NCBI GenBank assembly: GCA_003152255.1
Contig: PLZT01000687.1
Location: 489-16,375, forward strand
Reading direction: 5' to 3'
Origin: Methylocystaceae bacterium
GTDB lineage: Bacteria; Pseudomonadota; Alphaproteobacteria; Rhizobiales; Beijerinckiaceae
DNA length: 15,887 nucleotides
Numbering within the stretch: the first letter of the stretch is position 1; the number at the start of each line of letters is the position of its first letter. Below, piece by piece: positions 1-7,502 of the stretch. The notes under the pieces are model-generated. The model was not told the DNA's origin. It saw only the letters and a program-made list of their open reading frames with translations, and made no database searches. The translations under genes were made by a program, and so were the position numbers.

Positions 1-651
1 GTTGTCGGGGTCAAAAAGAATTATGCGACGCCGCAAGGCGCGCTGGAGATTCTTAGGGGCGTCGACTTTTCGCTGGAGGCTGGCGCCAGTCTGGCCCTGA
101 TGGGAGAGTCGGGCAGCGGCAAAAGCACGCTGCTGCATCTCGTCGGCGCGCTCGATCAGGCGGACGCCGGCGATATATTTTTGGACGACATGTCGCTGGC
201 GACGCTTGGCGAGGGCGCCCGCGCGGCGCTGCGGCGCGAGACGCTGGGGATCGTGTTCCAGCAGTTCAATCTGATTCCGAGCCTGACGGTCGCCGACAAT
301 CTGGCGTTTCAGGCGCGCATCGCCGGCCGTTTCGATTCGGACTGGCAAGGCGAGTTGACCCGGCGCCTTGGGCTTGCCGAACTCGTCGCCCGCTATCCCG
401 AACAGCTCTCGGGCGGTCAGCAGCAACGCGTCGCCGTCGGGCGAGCGCTGGCGTCGCGGCCGCGCCTGCTGCTCGCCGATGAGCCCACCGGCAATCTGGA
501 CGAGGCGACCGGCGACGCCGTGCTGACGCTGGCGCTGGAGCTCGTCGCCGCGACCGGATGCGCCTTTCTGATGGCGACGCATAGCGCGAGGCTGGCCGCG
601 AGGCTCGGACGGCGCGCGCTGCTGAGCGGAGGCGGATTGGCGTTATTGTGA
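1..651 (+). CDS. ABC transporter ATP-binding protein, LolD/MacB/AttE-like (5' end outside window)
   Basis: This is the cytoplasmic ATPase that would power the FtsX-type permease encoded next. The frame is open from base 1, so the gene starts upstream. An internal ATG at 100 lies just before the P-loop and cannot be the true start, because the residues before it (NYATPQGALEILRGVDFSLEAG) are the usual N-terminal strands of this family. Counting from base 1, Walker A GESGSGKST is at residues 35-43, the Q-loop FQQ near 87, the signature LSGGQQQR at 136-143, Walker B LLLADEP at 156-162 and the H-loop His at 194. All catalytic parts are intact. The stop overlaps the permease start in GTGA, so the two are translationally coupled. 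Together with the next two genes this resembles the Agrobacterium attEFGH set, with this protein as AttE. The exported substrate cannot be told from the sequence. Confidence 0.93.
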   Translation, partial: VVGVKKNYATPQGALEILRGVDFSLEAGASLALMGESGSGKSTLLHLVGALDQADAGDIFLDDMSLATLGEGARAALRRETLGIVFQQFNLIPSLTVADNLAFQARIAGRFDSDWQGELTRRLGLAELVARYPEQLSGGQQQRVAVGRALASRPRLLLADEPTGNLDEATGDAVLTLALELVAATGCAFLMATHSARLAARLGRRALLSGGGLALL

Positions 652-3092
652 AACAAACGCTGTGGACGCTCGCGGCGCTGCTCTCTCATTGGCGGCGTCA
701 TCCGGCCAATCTGGCCACGCTCCTGGTGGGGCTCGCCATCGCGACGGCGTTATGGACCGGGGTGCAGGCGCTCAACGATCACGCGCGCAAAAGCTACGCG
801 AGCGCGGCCGCGGCGGTCAGCGGCGCCGATGCGCGCGCCCTAGTCTCGACCCGTGGCGGGCTATTCGCGCAAGACCTCTATATCAAGCTGCGCCTCGCCG
901 GCTGGAAGGTTTCGCCGGTGCTGGAGGGAACGGTCCGCGTTGGCGACAAGTCCCTGCGAGTCATCGGCGTCGAGCCCCTGACTCTGCCGCGCGGCGCGCG
1001 ACTCGCCAGTCTTCGCGAGGGGGAGGGGATCGTGGATTTTCTTAAATCCCCGGGGCTCGGTTTCGCGGCGCCGGAGACGCTCGCCGAGATAGGCGAGGGG
1101 GCGAAGACCGAGCGGGGGCTTTCGCTGCCGCCGCTGCGCGCGCTGGGCGCCGCGCCGGCGGGAGCGCTGATCGTCGACATCGGCGTCGCGCAAAGGCTGC
1201 TGGATCGCCCGGAGCGCCTGTCGCGGCTGATGCTGGAGGCGAAAGGCGCGCAGCCTCTCGCGAGCGTTGTCGGCGACGCGCTGCGGCTGGTCGAGCCGGA
1301 CGAGGACTCCGATCTCGAACGATTGACGGGCAGTTTTCATCTCAACCTCACCGCCTTCGGACTGCTCTCCTTTCTCGTGGGGCTGTTTATCGTCCACGCC
1401 TCGTTCGGCCTCGCCTTCGAGCAGCGGCTGCCGACGATCCGCACGCTGCGGGCGGTCGGCGTCTCGTCGCGCGCGCTGATCGCGGCGATGGCCTTCGAAC
1501 TTCTCGCGCTGGCGTTGTTCGCGGGCGGGGCCGGCGTGGCGCTCGGCTATGTCATCGCGCGGGCGCTGCTGCCCAATGTCGCCGCGAGTCTCGACAGTCT
1601 TTACGGTGCGCAACTGCCCGAGCGATTGACGCTGGACGCGGGCTGGGCGTTGTCCGGCCTCGCCATGGCGCTGCTCGGCGCTTCGAGCGCGGCGGCCGGC
1701 GGGTTGATCAGGACGTTTCGCTTGCCCGTGCTGTCCGCCGCGCGGCCCCAGGCCTGGCGCGAGGCGCATCGGCGCTATTTGCGGCGACAGGCGCTGGTCG
1801 CGGGGCTCGCCTTCGCGGTCGCCGTCGGCGCGCTTATATGGGGCGGCGGGCTTGTCGGCGGCTTCGCTTTGATCGCCGGCGGATTGCTCGGCGCCGCCTT
1901 GGGGCTGCCGGTGGCGCTGGCCGGCGCGCTCGCGCTAGGCGAGCGCCTCGCCGAAGGCCCGGTGACGCGCTGGTTTTGGGCGGACAGCCGCCAGCAGTTG
2001 CCCGGCCTGTCGCTCGCTCTGATGGCTCTGCTGCTGGCGCTCTCGACCAATATCGGCGTCGGCGCGATGGTCGAGGGCTTTCGCGTGACCTTCACGCGCT
2101 GGCTGGACGACCGGCTGATCGCCGAGGTCTATTTCGAGGCGAGCGATGACGCCGCCGCTGCGCGCATCGAGGCATGGCTGGCGAAGCGGCCGGACGTGGA
2201 GGCGATTCTGCCGGTGTTTCGAACCAAGACGCAAATCGCGCATTGGCCGGTGGAAGTCGGGTCGCTTAAAGCCCACCAAACCTATGCCGAGCATTTTCCG
2301 TTGCTGGAGCACGACGCGGACGTGTGGGCGCTTTTGGCGCGAGGCGACGCCGTTTTGGCGAGCGAGCAACTGGCGCGGCGCCTGAAGCTCGCGGTGGGCG
2401 ACGCGCTGGACATTCCAACCGAAGGCGAAAACTGGTCCGCGCGCATTGTCGGTATCTATCCCGATTACGGCAATCCCAACGGACAGTTGCGCGTCGACAT
2501 CGACGCGTTCAAGCGCCACTGGCCGCGGGCGCCGCGCGTTAATTTTTCTCTGCGCGTCGCGCCCGCCAATGTCGCGGGATTGATCCGCGATCTGCGGGCG
2601 GAGATGGGCCCGCGGCTTGTCCGCCTTGTCGATCAGGCCTTCGTCAAAAACCTGTCGCTCAAAATTTTCGAGCGCACTTTCGCGGTGACGGCGGCGTTGA
2701 ACACTTTGACGCTGATCGTGTCGGCTATCGCCCTGCTGGCGAGTCTGCTGACGCTGAGCGATCTGCGTCTCGCGCAACTCGCGCCGGCGTGGGCGATGGG
2801 CGTGACGCGCAAGCGCCTCGCGGGGCTGGAGCTGTCGCGGATAATTCTATTCGCCGCGGCGACGGCGTTGTTCGCGCTGCCGCTTGGCTTGTTCATGGCC
2901 TGGTGCCTCGTCGCCGTCGTCAATGTCGAGGCTTTCGGCTGGCGCTTGCCGTTTCATGTTTTCCCCGGCCAATGGGCGCAGGTCTTCGCCATCGCGTTGC
3001 TGACGGCTTTTCTCGCGGCGCTCGCGCCGGTGCTGCGGCTGGCCCGCGCCGCGCCGGCGGATTTGCTCAAGGTGTTCGCCAATGAGAGCTAG
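648..3092 (+). CDS. FtsX-type ABC transporter permease (814 aa, two FtsX halves in one chain)
   Basis: Inner-membrane permease partner of the preceding ATPase. The GTG start at 648 overlaps the ATPase stop by 4 bases. Hydrophobic segments suggest one helix near residues 22-43, a group of three near 231-352, further helices near 381-430 and 452-475, and a last group of three near 685-800. Long soluble regions lie between them. This is the arrangement of large permeases of the YbbP/AttFG type, in which two FtsX modules (each one helix, a periplasmic domain and three helices) are joined. In attEFGH operons the halves can be separate genes; here they are one protein. The chain ends with an ALxPxLRLARAxPADLLK-like tail, common at the end of FtsX permeases. 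The stop overlaps the next gene by 11 bases. Family is clear; substrate is unknown (lipoprotein, lipid or peptide export are all possible). Confidence 0.9.
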   Translation: MKQTLWTLAALLSHWRRHPANLATLLVGLAIATALWTGVQALNDHARKSYASAAAAVSGADARALVSTRGGLFAQDLYIKLRLAGWKVSPVLEGTVRVGDKSLRVIGVEPLTLPRGARLASLREGEGIVDFLKSPGLGFAAPETLAEIGEGAKTERGLSLPPLRALGAAPAGALIVDIGVAQRLLDRPERLSRLMLEAKGAQPLASVVGDALRLVEPDEDSDLERLTGSFHLNLTAFGLLSFLVGLFIVHASFGLAFEQRLPTIRTLRAVGVSSRALIAAMAFELLALALFAGGAGVALGYVIARALLPNVAASLDSLYGAQLPERLTLDAGWALSGLAMALLGASSAAAGGLIRTFRLPVLSAARPQAWREAHRRYLRRQALVAGLAFAVAVGALIWGGGLVGGFALIAGGLLGAALGLPVALAGALALGERLAEGPVTRWFWADSRQQLPGLSLALMALLLALSTNIGVGAMVEGFRVTFTRWLDDRLIAEVYFEASDDAAAARIEAWLAKRPDVEAILPVFRTKTQIAHWPVEVGSLKAHQTYAEHFPLLEHDADVWALLARGDAVLASEQLARRLKLAVGDALDIPTEGENWSARIVGIYPDYGNPNGQLRVDIDAFKRHWPRAPRVNFSLRVAPANVAGLIRDLRAEMGPRLVRLVDQAFVKNLSLKIFERTFAVTAALNTLTLIVSAIALLASLLTLSDLRLAQLAPAWAMGVTRKRLAGLELSRIILFAAATALFALPLGLFMAWCLVAVVNVEAFGWRLPFHVFPGQWAQVFAIALLTAFLAALAPVLRLARAAPADLLKVFANES

Positions 3093-4149
3093 CGTGCTTC
3101 TGGCGGCTGTTCTCGCGTGCTGCGCCCCGGCGCGACTTTGCGCCGACGGCTTCGCCGGGCTTGGGCAAGAGTCTCCCGGCTTCGCGACCGTGACGCCCGG
3201 CGCGGCGCTGGCGTTTCCGCGCGACTTTGGCGCGCATCCGGGCTTTCGCACGGAATGGTGGTATCTGACCGCCAATCTGCGCGACGCATCGGGCGCGTCC
3301 TACGGCGCGCAATGGACGCTGTTCCGCTCGGCGCTCGCGCCCGGCCCGGAACAGGAGGGCTGGGCCGATCCGGTCGTCTTCATGGGCCACGCCGCCGTGA
3401 CGACCGCGAGCGAACATCTCTTCGCCGAGACATCAGCACGAGGTGGAATCGGGCAGGCCGGCGTGGTCGCGACGCCCTTTCGCGCCTTCATCGACGACTG
3501 GTCGCTGGAGGCGCGCGACGACGCGGCGAACGCGGGGATTTCGCGGCTCCTGGTCGTCGCCTCCGGCGCGGCGTTTAGCTACCGGCTGACGCTAAGCGCC
3601 GACATGCCCCCGGCTCTCGAGGGCGACAAGGGATACAGCCGCAAGTCGGAGGACGGACGGGCTTCCTATTATTTCAGCCAACCCTTTTACGCGGTCGAGG
3701 GCGAACTCGTTTTGCGCGGCGCGCCGATAAAGGTTTCCGGCCGCGCCTGGATGGACCGCGAATGGAGCAGCCAGCCGCTCTCGCCCGATCAAAAGGGCTG
3801 GGATTGGTTCTCGCTGCACCTTTCCTCCGGCGAAAAGCTGATGCTGTTTCGCTTGCGGAGCGCGTCGGGCCGCGACTTCATCGGCGGAAACTGGATCGAC
3901 GCCGATGGCGCGACGCGGCAATTGGAGCCGGAGGATGTTTCGATCGAGCCGCTGGCGACGACGACGCTCGCGGCGGCGACATTGCCGACAAGATGGCGCG
4001 TCACCGTCAAGAGCCACGCGTTGAACATCGAGACGACCCCGCTCAACCCGGCGAGCTGGATGGGAACGCGCTTTGCCTATTGGGAAGGGCCGATCCGTTT
4101 CACGGGGACGCACGGCGGCGAGGGCTATCTCGAAATGACCGGATATTGA
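3082..4149 (+). CDS. AttH/CrtC-like secreted lipocalin-fold protein (COG5621-type 'predicted secreted hydrolase')
   Basis: Exported protein of 355 residues. Residues 1-21 form a signal peptide (MRAS, then a hydrophobic stretch ending before ADGFAG). Family marks are WWYLTANL starting at residue 59, the AWMDREWSSQ block around W223-W228, and GWDWFSLHL starting at residue 239. These match AttH and hydroxyneurosporene synthase/CrtC relatives, whose structure is two lipocalin-like beta barrels. The gene overlaps the permease by 11 bases and ends the operon. In attEFGH-like clusters this protein is the periplasmic or outer partner of the ABC exporter, probably binding a lipid-like ligand. The name hydrolase is historical and no catalytic activity can be read from the sequence. 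It converges with the next gene, with only 3 bases between the stops. Confidence 0.88.
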   Translation: MRASVLLAAVLACCAPARLCADGFAGLGQESPGFATVTPGAALAFPRDFGAHPGFRTEWWYLTANLRDASGASYGAQWTLFRSALAPGPEQEGWADPVVFMGHAAVTTASEHLFAETSARGGIGQAGVVATPFRAFIDDWSLEARDDAANAGISRLLVVASGAAFSYRLTLSADMPPALEGDKGYSRKSEDGRASYYFSQPFYAVEGELVLRGAPIKVSGRAWMDREWSSQPLSPDQKGWDWFSLHLSSGEKLMLFRLRSASGRDFIGGNWIDADGATRQLEPEDVSIEPLATTTLAAATLPTRWRVTVKSHALNIETTPLNPASWMGTRFAYWEGPIRFTGTHGGEGYLEMTGY

Positions 4150-4152
4150 GTT

Positions 4153-4887
4153 TCAGGCATGGCTCGTCAGCGTCATCAATATGTCGGCGTACCAGGCGCA
4201 GTTCAGTCCGAGCGCCTCGTCGAGATCGACATTGCGTGCGTTGACATCGAGCCGCGACGAATGCACTCCGAGCAGCCGCCAGGGCAAAGGGCTATGGGCC
4301 GCCGCGTCGGCCTGTAGCCGCATCACGACAGGCGCGCCGCTGGCGCCGCGATGCGTGCGCGCGTCGGTCAGGAAATAGCCCTGACCCCCGAATCGCAGCC
4401 CGAAGGACGAGGCGATCACCGCCCCGCGCGCCACCGGCAAATGGTGCAGCGTGTCGTGGAAGCCGAGCGGAAAGCCAATCACCAGCACCTGCGCGCCGAC
4501 CTCGACGCCGCCGCCCGGCGGCTCGATATTTTCCGGCGTGAAGGCGCGAAAAACCGTCGTTTGGGGCAGGGCGGTCCGGTCGATCTCGATGGCGGTGACG
4601 TCGGGCGCGCCGGCCCCGTCCAGCCCCTGCCGCCACAAGGGCGCGCCGTCGCGATATAGCGGGATCGAAAAGCCGGTGGATTTCGCCATATTTTCCGGGT
4701 CAATATGCAGTTCGATTTCGATCCGGTCGGGGAAATGCCCCGTTGGCTCGTTGATCAGCACATGCCGGCTCGTCACCAGAAACAGGCGCGCCCCCCGCTC
4801 GAAGAAAAAGCCGCTCGCATTGGTGAGCGGCGCTTGTCCGATAAAGGTGTCGATACGCGTCGAGGTGAGCAGAATGGATTCTAGCAT
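4153..4887 (-). CDS. Trypsin-like serine peptidase, no signal peptide
   Basis: A 244-residue protein with the trypsin-like peptidase layout. The probable triad is His42 in TSRHVL, Asp96 in APDVTAIEI and Ser183 in GASGAPV. Between them lies LVIGFPLGF (about residues 135-143), the usual beta-strand and loop before the serine region. There is no signal peptide and no PDZ or membrane segment, so it is not a DegP-type protease and probably acts in the cytoplasm. The start is supported by AAGGAGG seven bases upstream of ATG. The gene is convergent with the attH-like gene and divergent from the recQ remnant (84-base gap). Such stand-alone proteases occur in many proteobacteria without assigned targets. 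The family call is good; the role is unknown. Confidence 0.82.
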   Translation of the reverse strand: MLESILLTSTRIDTFIGQAPLTNASGFFFERGARLFLVTSRHVLINEPTGHFPDRIEIELHIDPENMAKSTGFSIPLYRDGAPLWRQGLDGAGAPDVTAIEIDRTALPQTTVFRAFTPENIEPPGGGVEVGAQVLVIGFPLGFHDTLHHLPVARGAVIASSFGLRFGGQGYFLTDARTHRGASGAPVVMRLQADAAAHSPLPWRLLGVHSSRLDVNARNVDLDEALGLNCAWYADILMTLTSHA

Positions 4888-4971
4888 CGGCGCCCCTCCT
4901 TGGCCGCGGCGCGGGCGCGGCTACTGGCCCCAGCCTATAGGAGTTCGCGCGAAGGCCAAAGGAGCTTGGCG

Positions 4972-5385
4972 TTGAGCCTCACGCGGCCAAGCCTCGGCGA
5001 CGCCCGGCGGGTTCTGCGCGAGAAATTTGGCTTTTCCGAGTTTCTGCCCGGTCAGGTCGAGGCGCTGGAGGCCGTGCTGGCCGGGCGCGACGTGCTGGCG
5101 GTGATGCCCACGGGCTCGGGAAAATCGCTGCTCTATCAATTGCCGGCGATGCTGCGGATCGGCCTCGTGGTGGTGGTCTCGCCGCTGATCGCGCTGATGC
5201 GCGAGCAATGCCAAAGACCATCGCCGGAGCTTGCTAAGCCGTTGCTCCAACAGATCAACCGCCCAAAAACACAGGCATTTAACACCGGCGAGCATTGCCG
5301 GGGCTCGCTTGCAACCGCGCAAATTGATGGTAACTCTGTAGGCATCGACGCAGCACCCAGCCGAGAGATACCAACATGCCGCTGA
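4972..5385 (+). pseudogene. recQ: recQ-type ATP-dependent DNA helicase, 5' fragment truncated by island insertion
   Basis: Residues 1-79 are the start of a RecQ helicase: motif 0 with Gln in FLPGQVEAL, motif I PTGSGKS and motif Ia VVSPLIALMREQ. A complete RecQ has about 600 residues. Similarity stops abruptly after MREQ (codon 5206-5208), where the family continues with Val and the rest of the helicase core. The next 58 codons (CQRPSPELAKPLL...) resemble nothing in RecQ and end at a stop that overlaps the integrase start by 10 bases. The TTG start at 4972 is chosen because AAAGGAG lies seven bases upstream; an upstream in-frame TTG at 4900 has no such site. Helicase motifs II-VI are missing, so the product cannot be an active helicase. 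The rest of the gene is not present elsewhere in this window. Confidence 0.85.
5201..5308. other. Probable left attachment junction (attL) with core-like repeats
   Basis: The RecQ similarity ends at about 5209, which marks the boundary between chromosome and island. The junction sequence GCGAGCAATGCC (5201-5212) recurs with one mismatch as GCGAGCATTGCC at 5288-5299, and an inverted half GGCTCGC follows at 5302-5308, making a GCGAGC/GCTCGC dyad with a 9-base spacer. Repeated and inverted short sites next to an integrase gene are expected for core or arm binding sites of a tyrosine recombinase. The exact crossover cannot be fixed because the matching attR is not seen in the window. Confidence 0.5.
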
Positions 5386-6626
5386 CAGACACACAGATCA
5401 AAGCCGCCAAGCCGGCCGCCAAGCTCTACAAGCTATCCGACGGCGGGGGCTTGCAGTTTTGGGTAATGCCGAACGGTTCGAAATACTGGCGGCTCGCCTA
5501 TCGCCGCCCAGCCGACAAAAAGCCTGACACTGACAGCTTCGGAGTTTACGGCGATGTCAGCCTGGCCGAGGCGCGCAAGGCGCGGGACGCCGCCAGGGAG
5601 CTGCTCCGCCGTGGCGTCGATCCGAAGGCCCACAAGCGCGCCGACAAGCTGGCGCGCAATATCGTCGCAGCCAGCACCTTTGACGCCCTGGCCGACGAGC
5701 TGCTCGCCAAAAAGCGCCGAGACGGACGCTCAGAGGCGACCATCGAGTATTTCGAATGGCTCTTGGGCTTGGCCCGCCCGGCTCTTGGCAAGCGGCCTAT
5801 CGCGGAGCTGGCGACCTCTCCGGCGGAGATTTTGAGCGTGTTGCAGGCAATCGAGCGCCGAGGACGCCTATCGACGGCGCAACGCCTTCGAGCCGCGCTT
5901 GGCCAGGTGTTCAACTACGCCGCGTCGACAGCCCGGGCCAGCGCCGATCCGACGCCCCTACTGCGGGGAGCCTTGTCCGAGGCGAGAAAGACGCCGCGCG
6001 CCGCCATCACCGACCAGGCCAGGTTTGGCGCGCTGCTACGCGAGATCGCCGGCTATGAAGGCATGCCAGAGACGCGCATTGCGCTGACGCTCCTGGCTCT
6101 GACAGCCGCGAGGCCGGGGGAAATCCGTGCAGCGGAATGGGCCGAATTCGACATCTCCGCCGCCGTCTGGACGATACCGGCGAGCCGCACCAAGATGCGC
6201 CGCGATCATCGCATCCCGCTTAGCCGCCAAGCGCTCGCCTTGCTGGACGAGCTCAAATCCTTTGCTGGCCACCGAAAGCACCTATTCCCAGGCGTCAGGA
6301 ACCCTATGACGCCCATGTCGGAGCACACGCTCAGCTCAGCCTTGCGCAATCTGAACTACCCGAAGGACCAAATGTCGGCGCACGGCTTCCGCTCCGCGAT
6401 GTCATCCATATCGAACGAGAGCGGGATTTGGCATCCAGACGCGATCGAGCGGGCGCTGGCGCACGTCGACCGGAACGCCGTCCGAGGAGCTTATGCGCGC
6501 GGTGACTATTGGCCCGAGCGCGTCCGCATGGCCCAATGGTGGGGCGACGCATGCGACGCCATGCGCGAGGGCGGGGCGATCGAGGGCGGCGGTGAAGTCA
6601 TCCAATTCCGGCGCGGCCAGGGTTAA
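5376..6626 (+). CDS. int: P4-type tyrosine integrase
   Basis: A complete 416-residue site-specific recombinase. The N-terminal arm-binding domain (DUF4102-like) is seen in LTDTQIKAAKPAAKLYKLSD and LAYRRP...SFGVYGDVSLAEAR (residues 3-70). A core-binding SAM-like domain follows (about 100-190). The catalytic domain carries Arg246 in TAARPGEIR, a likely Lys273 in RTKMRRDH, His336 and Arg339 in SAHGFR, His363 in LAHVDRN and the Tyr373 nucleophile in GAYARGDY. All active-site residues are present, so it should be active. It lies directly inside the left island boundary and is transcribed inward, as in P4-like islands and satellites. Its start lies within the end of the truncated recQ frame, so host recQ transcription could reach it. 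P4-type integrases mostly use tRNA or tmRNA 3' ends; insertion in a helicase gene is unusual. Confidence 0.95.
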   Translation: MPLTDTQIKAAKPAAKLYKLSDGGGLQFWVMPNGSKYWRLAYRRPADKKPDTDSFGVYGDVSLAEARKARDAARELLRRGVDPKAHKRADKLARNIVAASTFDALADELLAKKRRDGRSEATIEYFEWLLGLARPALGKRPIAELATSPAEILSVLQAIERRGRLSTAQRLRAALGQVFNYAASTARASADPTPLLRGALSEARKTPRAAITDQARFGALLREIAGYEGMPETRIALTLLALTAARPGEIRAAEWAEFDISAAVWTIPASRTKMRRDHRIPLSRQALALLDELKSFAGHRKHLFPGVRNPMTPMSEHTLSSALRNLNYPKDQMSAHGFRSAMSSISNESGIWHPDAIERALAHVDRNAVRGAYARGDYWPERVRMAQWWGDACDAMREGGAIEGGGEVIQFRRGQG

Positions 6627-6641
6627 TTGCGCACCGCGCGC

Positions 6642-6688
6642 CCTGGGGCGAAAAAAACTTTCACAGCGCGTGACAGTTTTCGCCCAGG
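6642..6688. terminator. Imperfect inverted repeat downstream of int
   Basis: CCTGGGGCGAAAA (6642-6654) pairs with TTTTCGCCCAGG (6677-6688) with one bulged G. Inside it a TCAC/GTGA mini-stem has a five-base loop. It starts 15 bases after the int stop. A-run and T-run flank the GC-rich stem, which would suit a bidirectional terminator, but the T-run lies inside the outer stem, so activity is only plausible. Confidence 0.45.
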
Positions 6689-6699
6689 CCGCTCAACTC

Positions 6700-6845
6700 C
6701 CGGTAAAACCGGTGAAACCGGTAAAGGCGGAGGCGCTCCCGCCGCCCGCCAAGCCTGAAAAGCTATTTACAACAATGAGTTAATACTCCGGGCGCTCCAA
6801 TCGCCCCGCCAGCCGCAAACGGAGAAACCGGTAAAACCGGTGAAG
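6700..6845. repeat. Iteron-like CCGGTRAAA direct repeats in two clusters (candidate origin or recombinase sites)
   Basis: Three head-to-tail 9-base units, CCGGTAAAA, CCGGTGAAA and CCGGTAAAG, lie at 6700-6726. Two more, CCGGTAAAA and CCGGTGAAG, lie at 6828-6845. The first 17 bases of both clusters are identical. Between them is a comparatively AT-rich stretch at 6757-6786. The region has no convincing gene (one open frame reads through it only as PVKPVKPVK). Iterons beside an AT-rich stretch suggest a replication origin for the island's primase-helicase; arm-type integrase sites or a regulator array are alternatives. Confidence 0.6.
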
Positions 6846-6865
6846 CGAATTCGCGCGCCAGCCGA

Positions 6866-7111
6866 TCACCGCATCAGGCCGGCCGAGCGAAGCACGTCCA
6901 TGACCGTGCTCACCTGCTCATCAAGCTTGGCTATATCCGTCGCCATTTCAGATATCGACGCCGGGTCATATTCGTCCCACTTGAGGCTTGCCTGCAGGCG
7001 GGAGACGACTTCGGCGTTGACGGAGCGCCGGTTTTTCTGGGCGAACTCAGTCAATTGGGCGTGAAGCTCGGGAGGAAGCCTCAGGCGAAAGTGGGCATCT
7101 TCTGCGGTCAT
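6866..7111 (-). CDS. Arc-family ribbon-helix-helix regulator (81 aa)
   Basis: Residues 6-45 fit an Arc/MetJ-type ribbon-helix-helix domain: strand HFRLRLP, helix ELHAQLTEFAQKN, turn and second helix RSVNAEVVSRLQASL. The remaining 35 residues (ISEMATDIAKLDEQVSTVMDVL) look like a helical oligomerisation tail. The start at 7111 is preferred: the frame extends upstream to 7246, but those extra residues are Cys/Arg/His-rich, look non-coding, and would cross the operator and the divergent gene's start. No good ribosome-binding site is visible, and an operator half-site overlaps the start codon. It faces the second Arc-type gene at 7230 across a 118-base region with several TGACGCA sites. This is a lysogeny-type switch layout, with this protein as one of the two regulators. 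DNA target inferred, not shown. Confidence 0.8.
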   Translation of the reverse strand: MTAEDAHFRLRLPPELHAQLTEFAQKNRRSVNAEVVSRLQASLKWDEYDPASISEMATDIAKLDEQVSTVMDVLRSAGLMR

Positions 7112-7199
7112 GACGCACTTTGACCCAAACTGCGCTTGACAGCAATGACGCAGACGGCGCATACATGCGTCATGACGCAGATATACCTTATGTGCGTCA
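7103..7199. promoter_or_regulatory. Operator array TGCGTCA/TGACGCA and candidate promoter between divergent Arc-type genes
   Basis: A perfect 14-base palindrome TGCGTCATGACGCA lies at 7166-7179. Further half-sites are TGACGCA at 7146-7152, TGCGTCA at 7193-7199, and a near-palindrome TGCGGTCATGACGCA at 7103-7117 that covers the start codon of the leftward gene. A plus-strand promoter TTGACA (7136-7141), 17-base spacer, GCATAC (7159-7164) holds one half-site in its spacer and the palindrome just at the expected transcript start. This is the expected geometry for repression by the flanking ribbon-helix-helix proteins. The repeats are seen directly; binding is inferred. Confidence 0.7.
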
Positions 7200-7229
7200 T
7201 GCCACGATCGAATAGGAGCCCCGCCCAGC

Positions 7230-7421
7230 ATGACCGCAACAGACACTTCACACCTTAGACTTCGCCTGCCCGTGACGATGAAAGAATGGCTCGCCGAGCG
7301 CGCGGCCGCGAACTACCGAAGCGTCAACGCCGAGGTTCTTGCAGCCATACAGCGCGCCATCGACAGCGATCCGGCCGCCCCGAAGAACAGCAACCGCCGC
7401 CCAAGGCGAGCGCAAACCTGA
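7230..7421 (+). CDS. Arc-family ribbon-helix-helix regulator (63 aa), divergent partner
   Basis: A short protein that is nearly only an Arc-type domain: strand HLRLRLP (residues 8-14), helix VTMKEWLAERAAAN, then YRSVNAEVLAAIQRAI. It shares the RLRLP and RSVNAEV marks with the divergent 81-residue protein, so the two are paralogues. The basic tail (NSNRRPRRAQ) may add DNA contacts. AGGAG at 7214-7218 lies 11 bases upstream of ATG. It is the first gene downstream of the candidate promoter at 7136-7164 and probably leads the rightward island transcript. The pair recalls the repressor/Cro arrangement of Arc and Mnt-type switches. Which of the two keeps the element silent cannot be decided. Confidence 0.8.
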   Translation: MTATDTSHLRLRLPVTMKEWLAERAAANYRSVNAEVLAAIQRAIDSDPAAPKNSNRRPRRAQT

Positions 7422-7502
7422 CCTGACGCAGATCAGACGCCACCACCATCACCGAAGCGCCCTGCTTCAGTGAACGCTCCAACCTTGCCTGAAGGAACCA
7501 CC

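Noticed and set aside
861..2777. Long minus-strand open frames opposite the permease gene
   Set aside because: They are Arg/Gln/Ala-rich shadows caused by GC-rich codon use; the plus-strand permease has clear family features over the same bases.
6700..6845. CRISPR array
   Set aside because: The repeats are 9 bases, adjacent without spacers and only five in number; no cas genes are present.
7424..7430. Extra TGACGCA site downstream of the 63-residue Arc-type gene
   Set aside because: A single 7-base half-site occurs by chance several times in a window of this size (another at about 9378), so it was not counted in the operator array.
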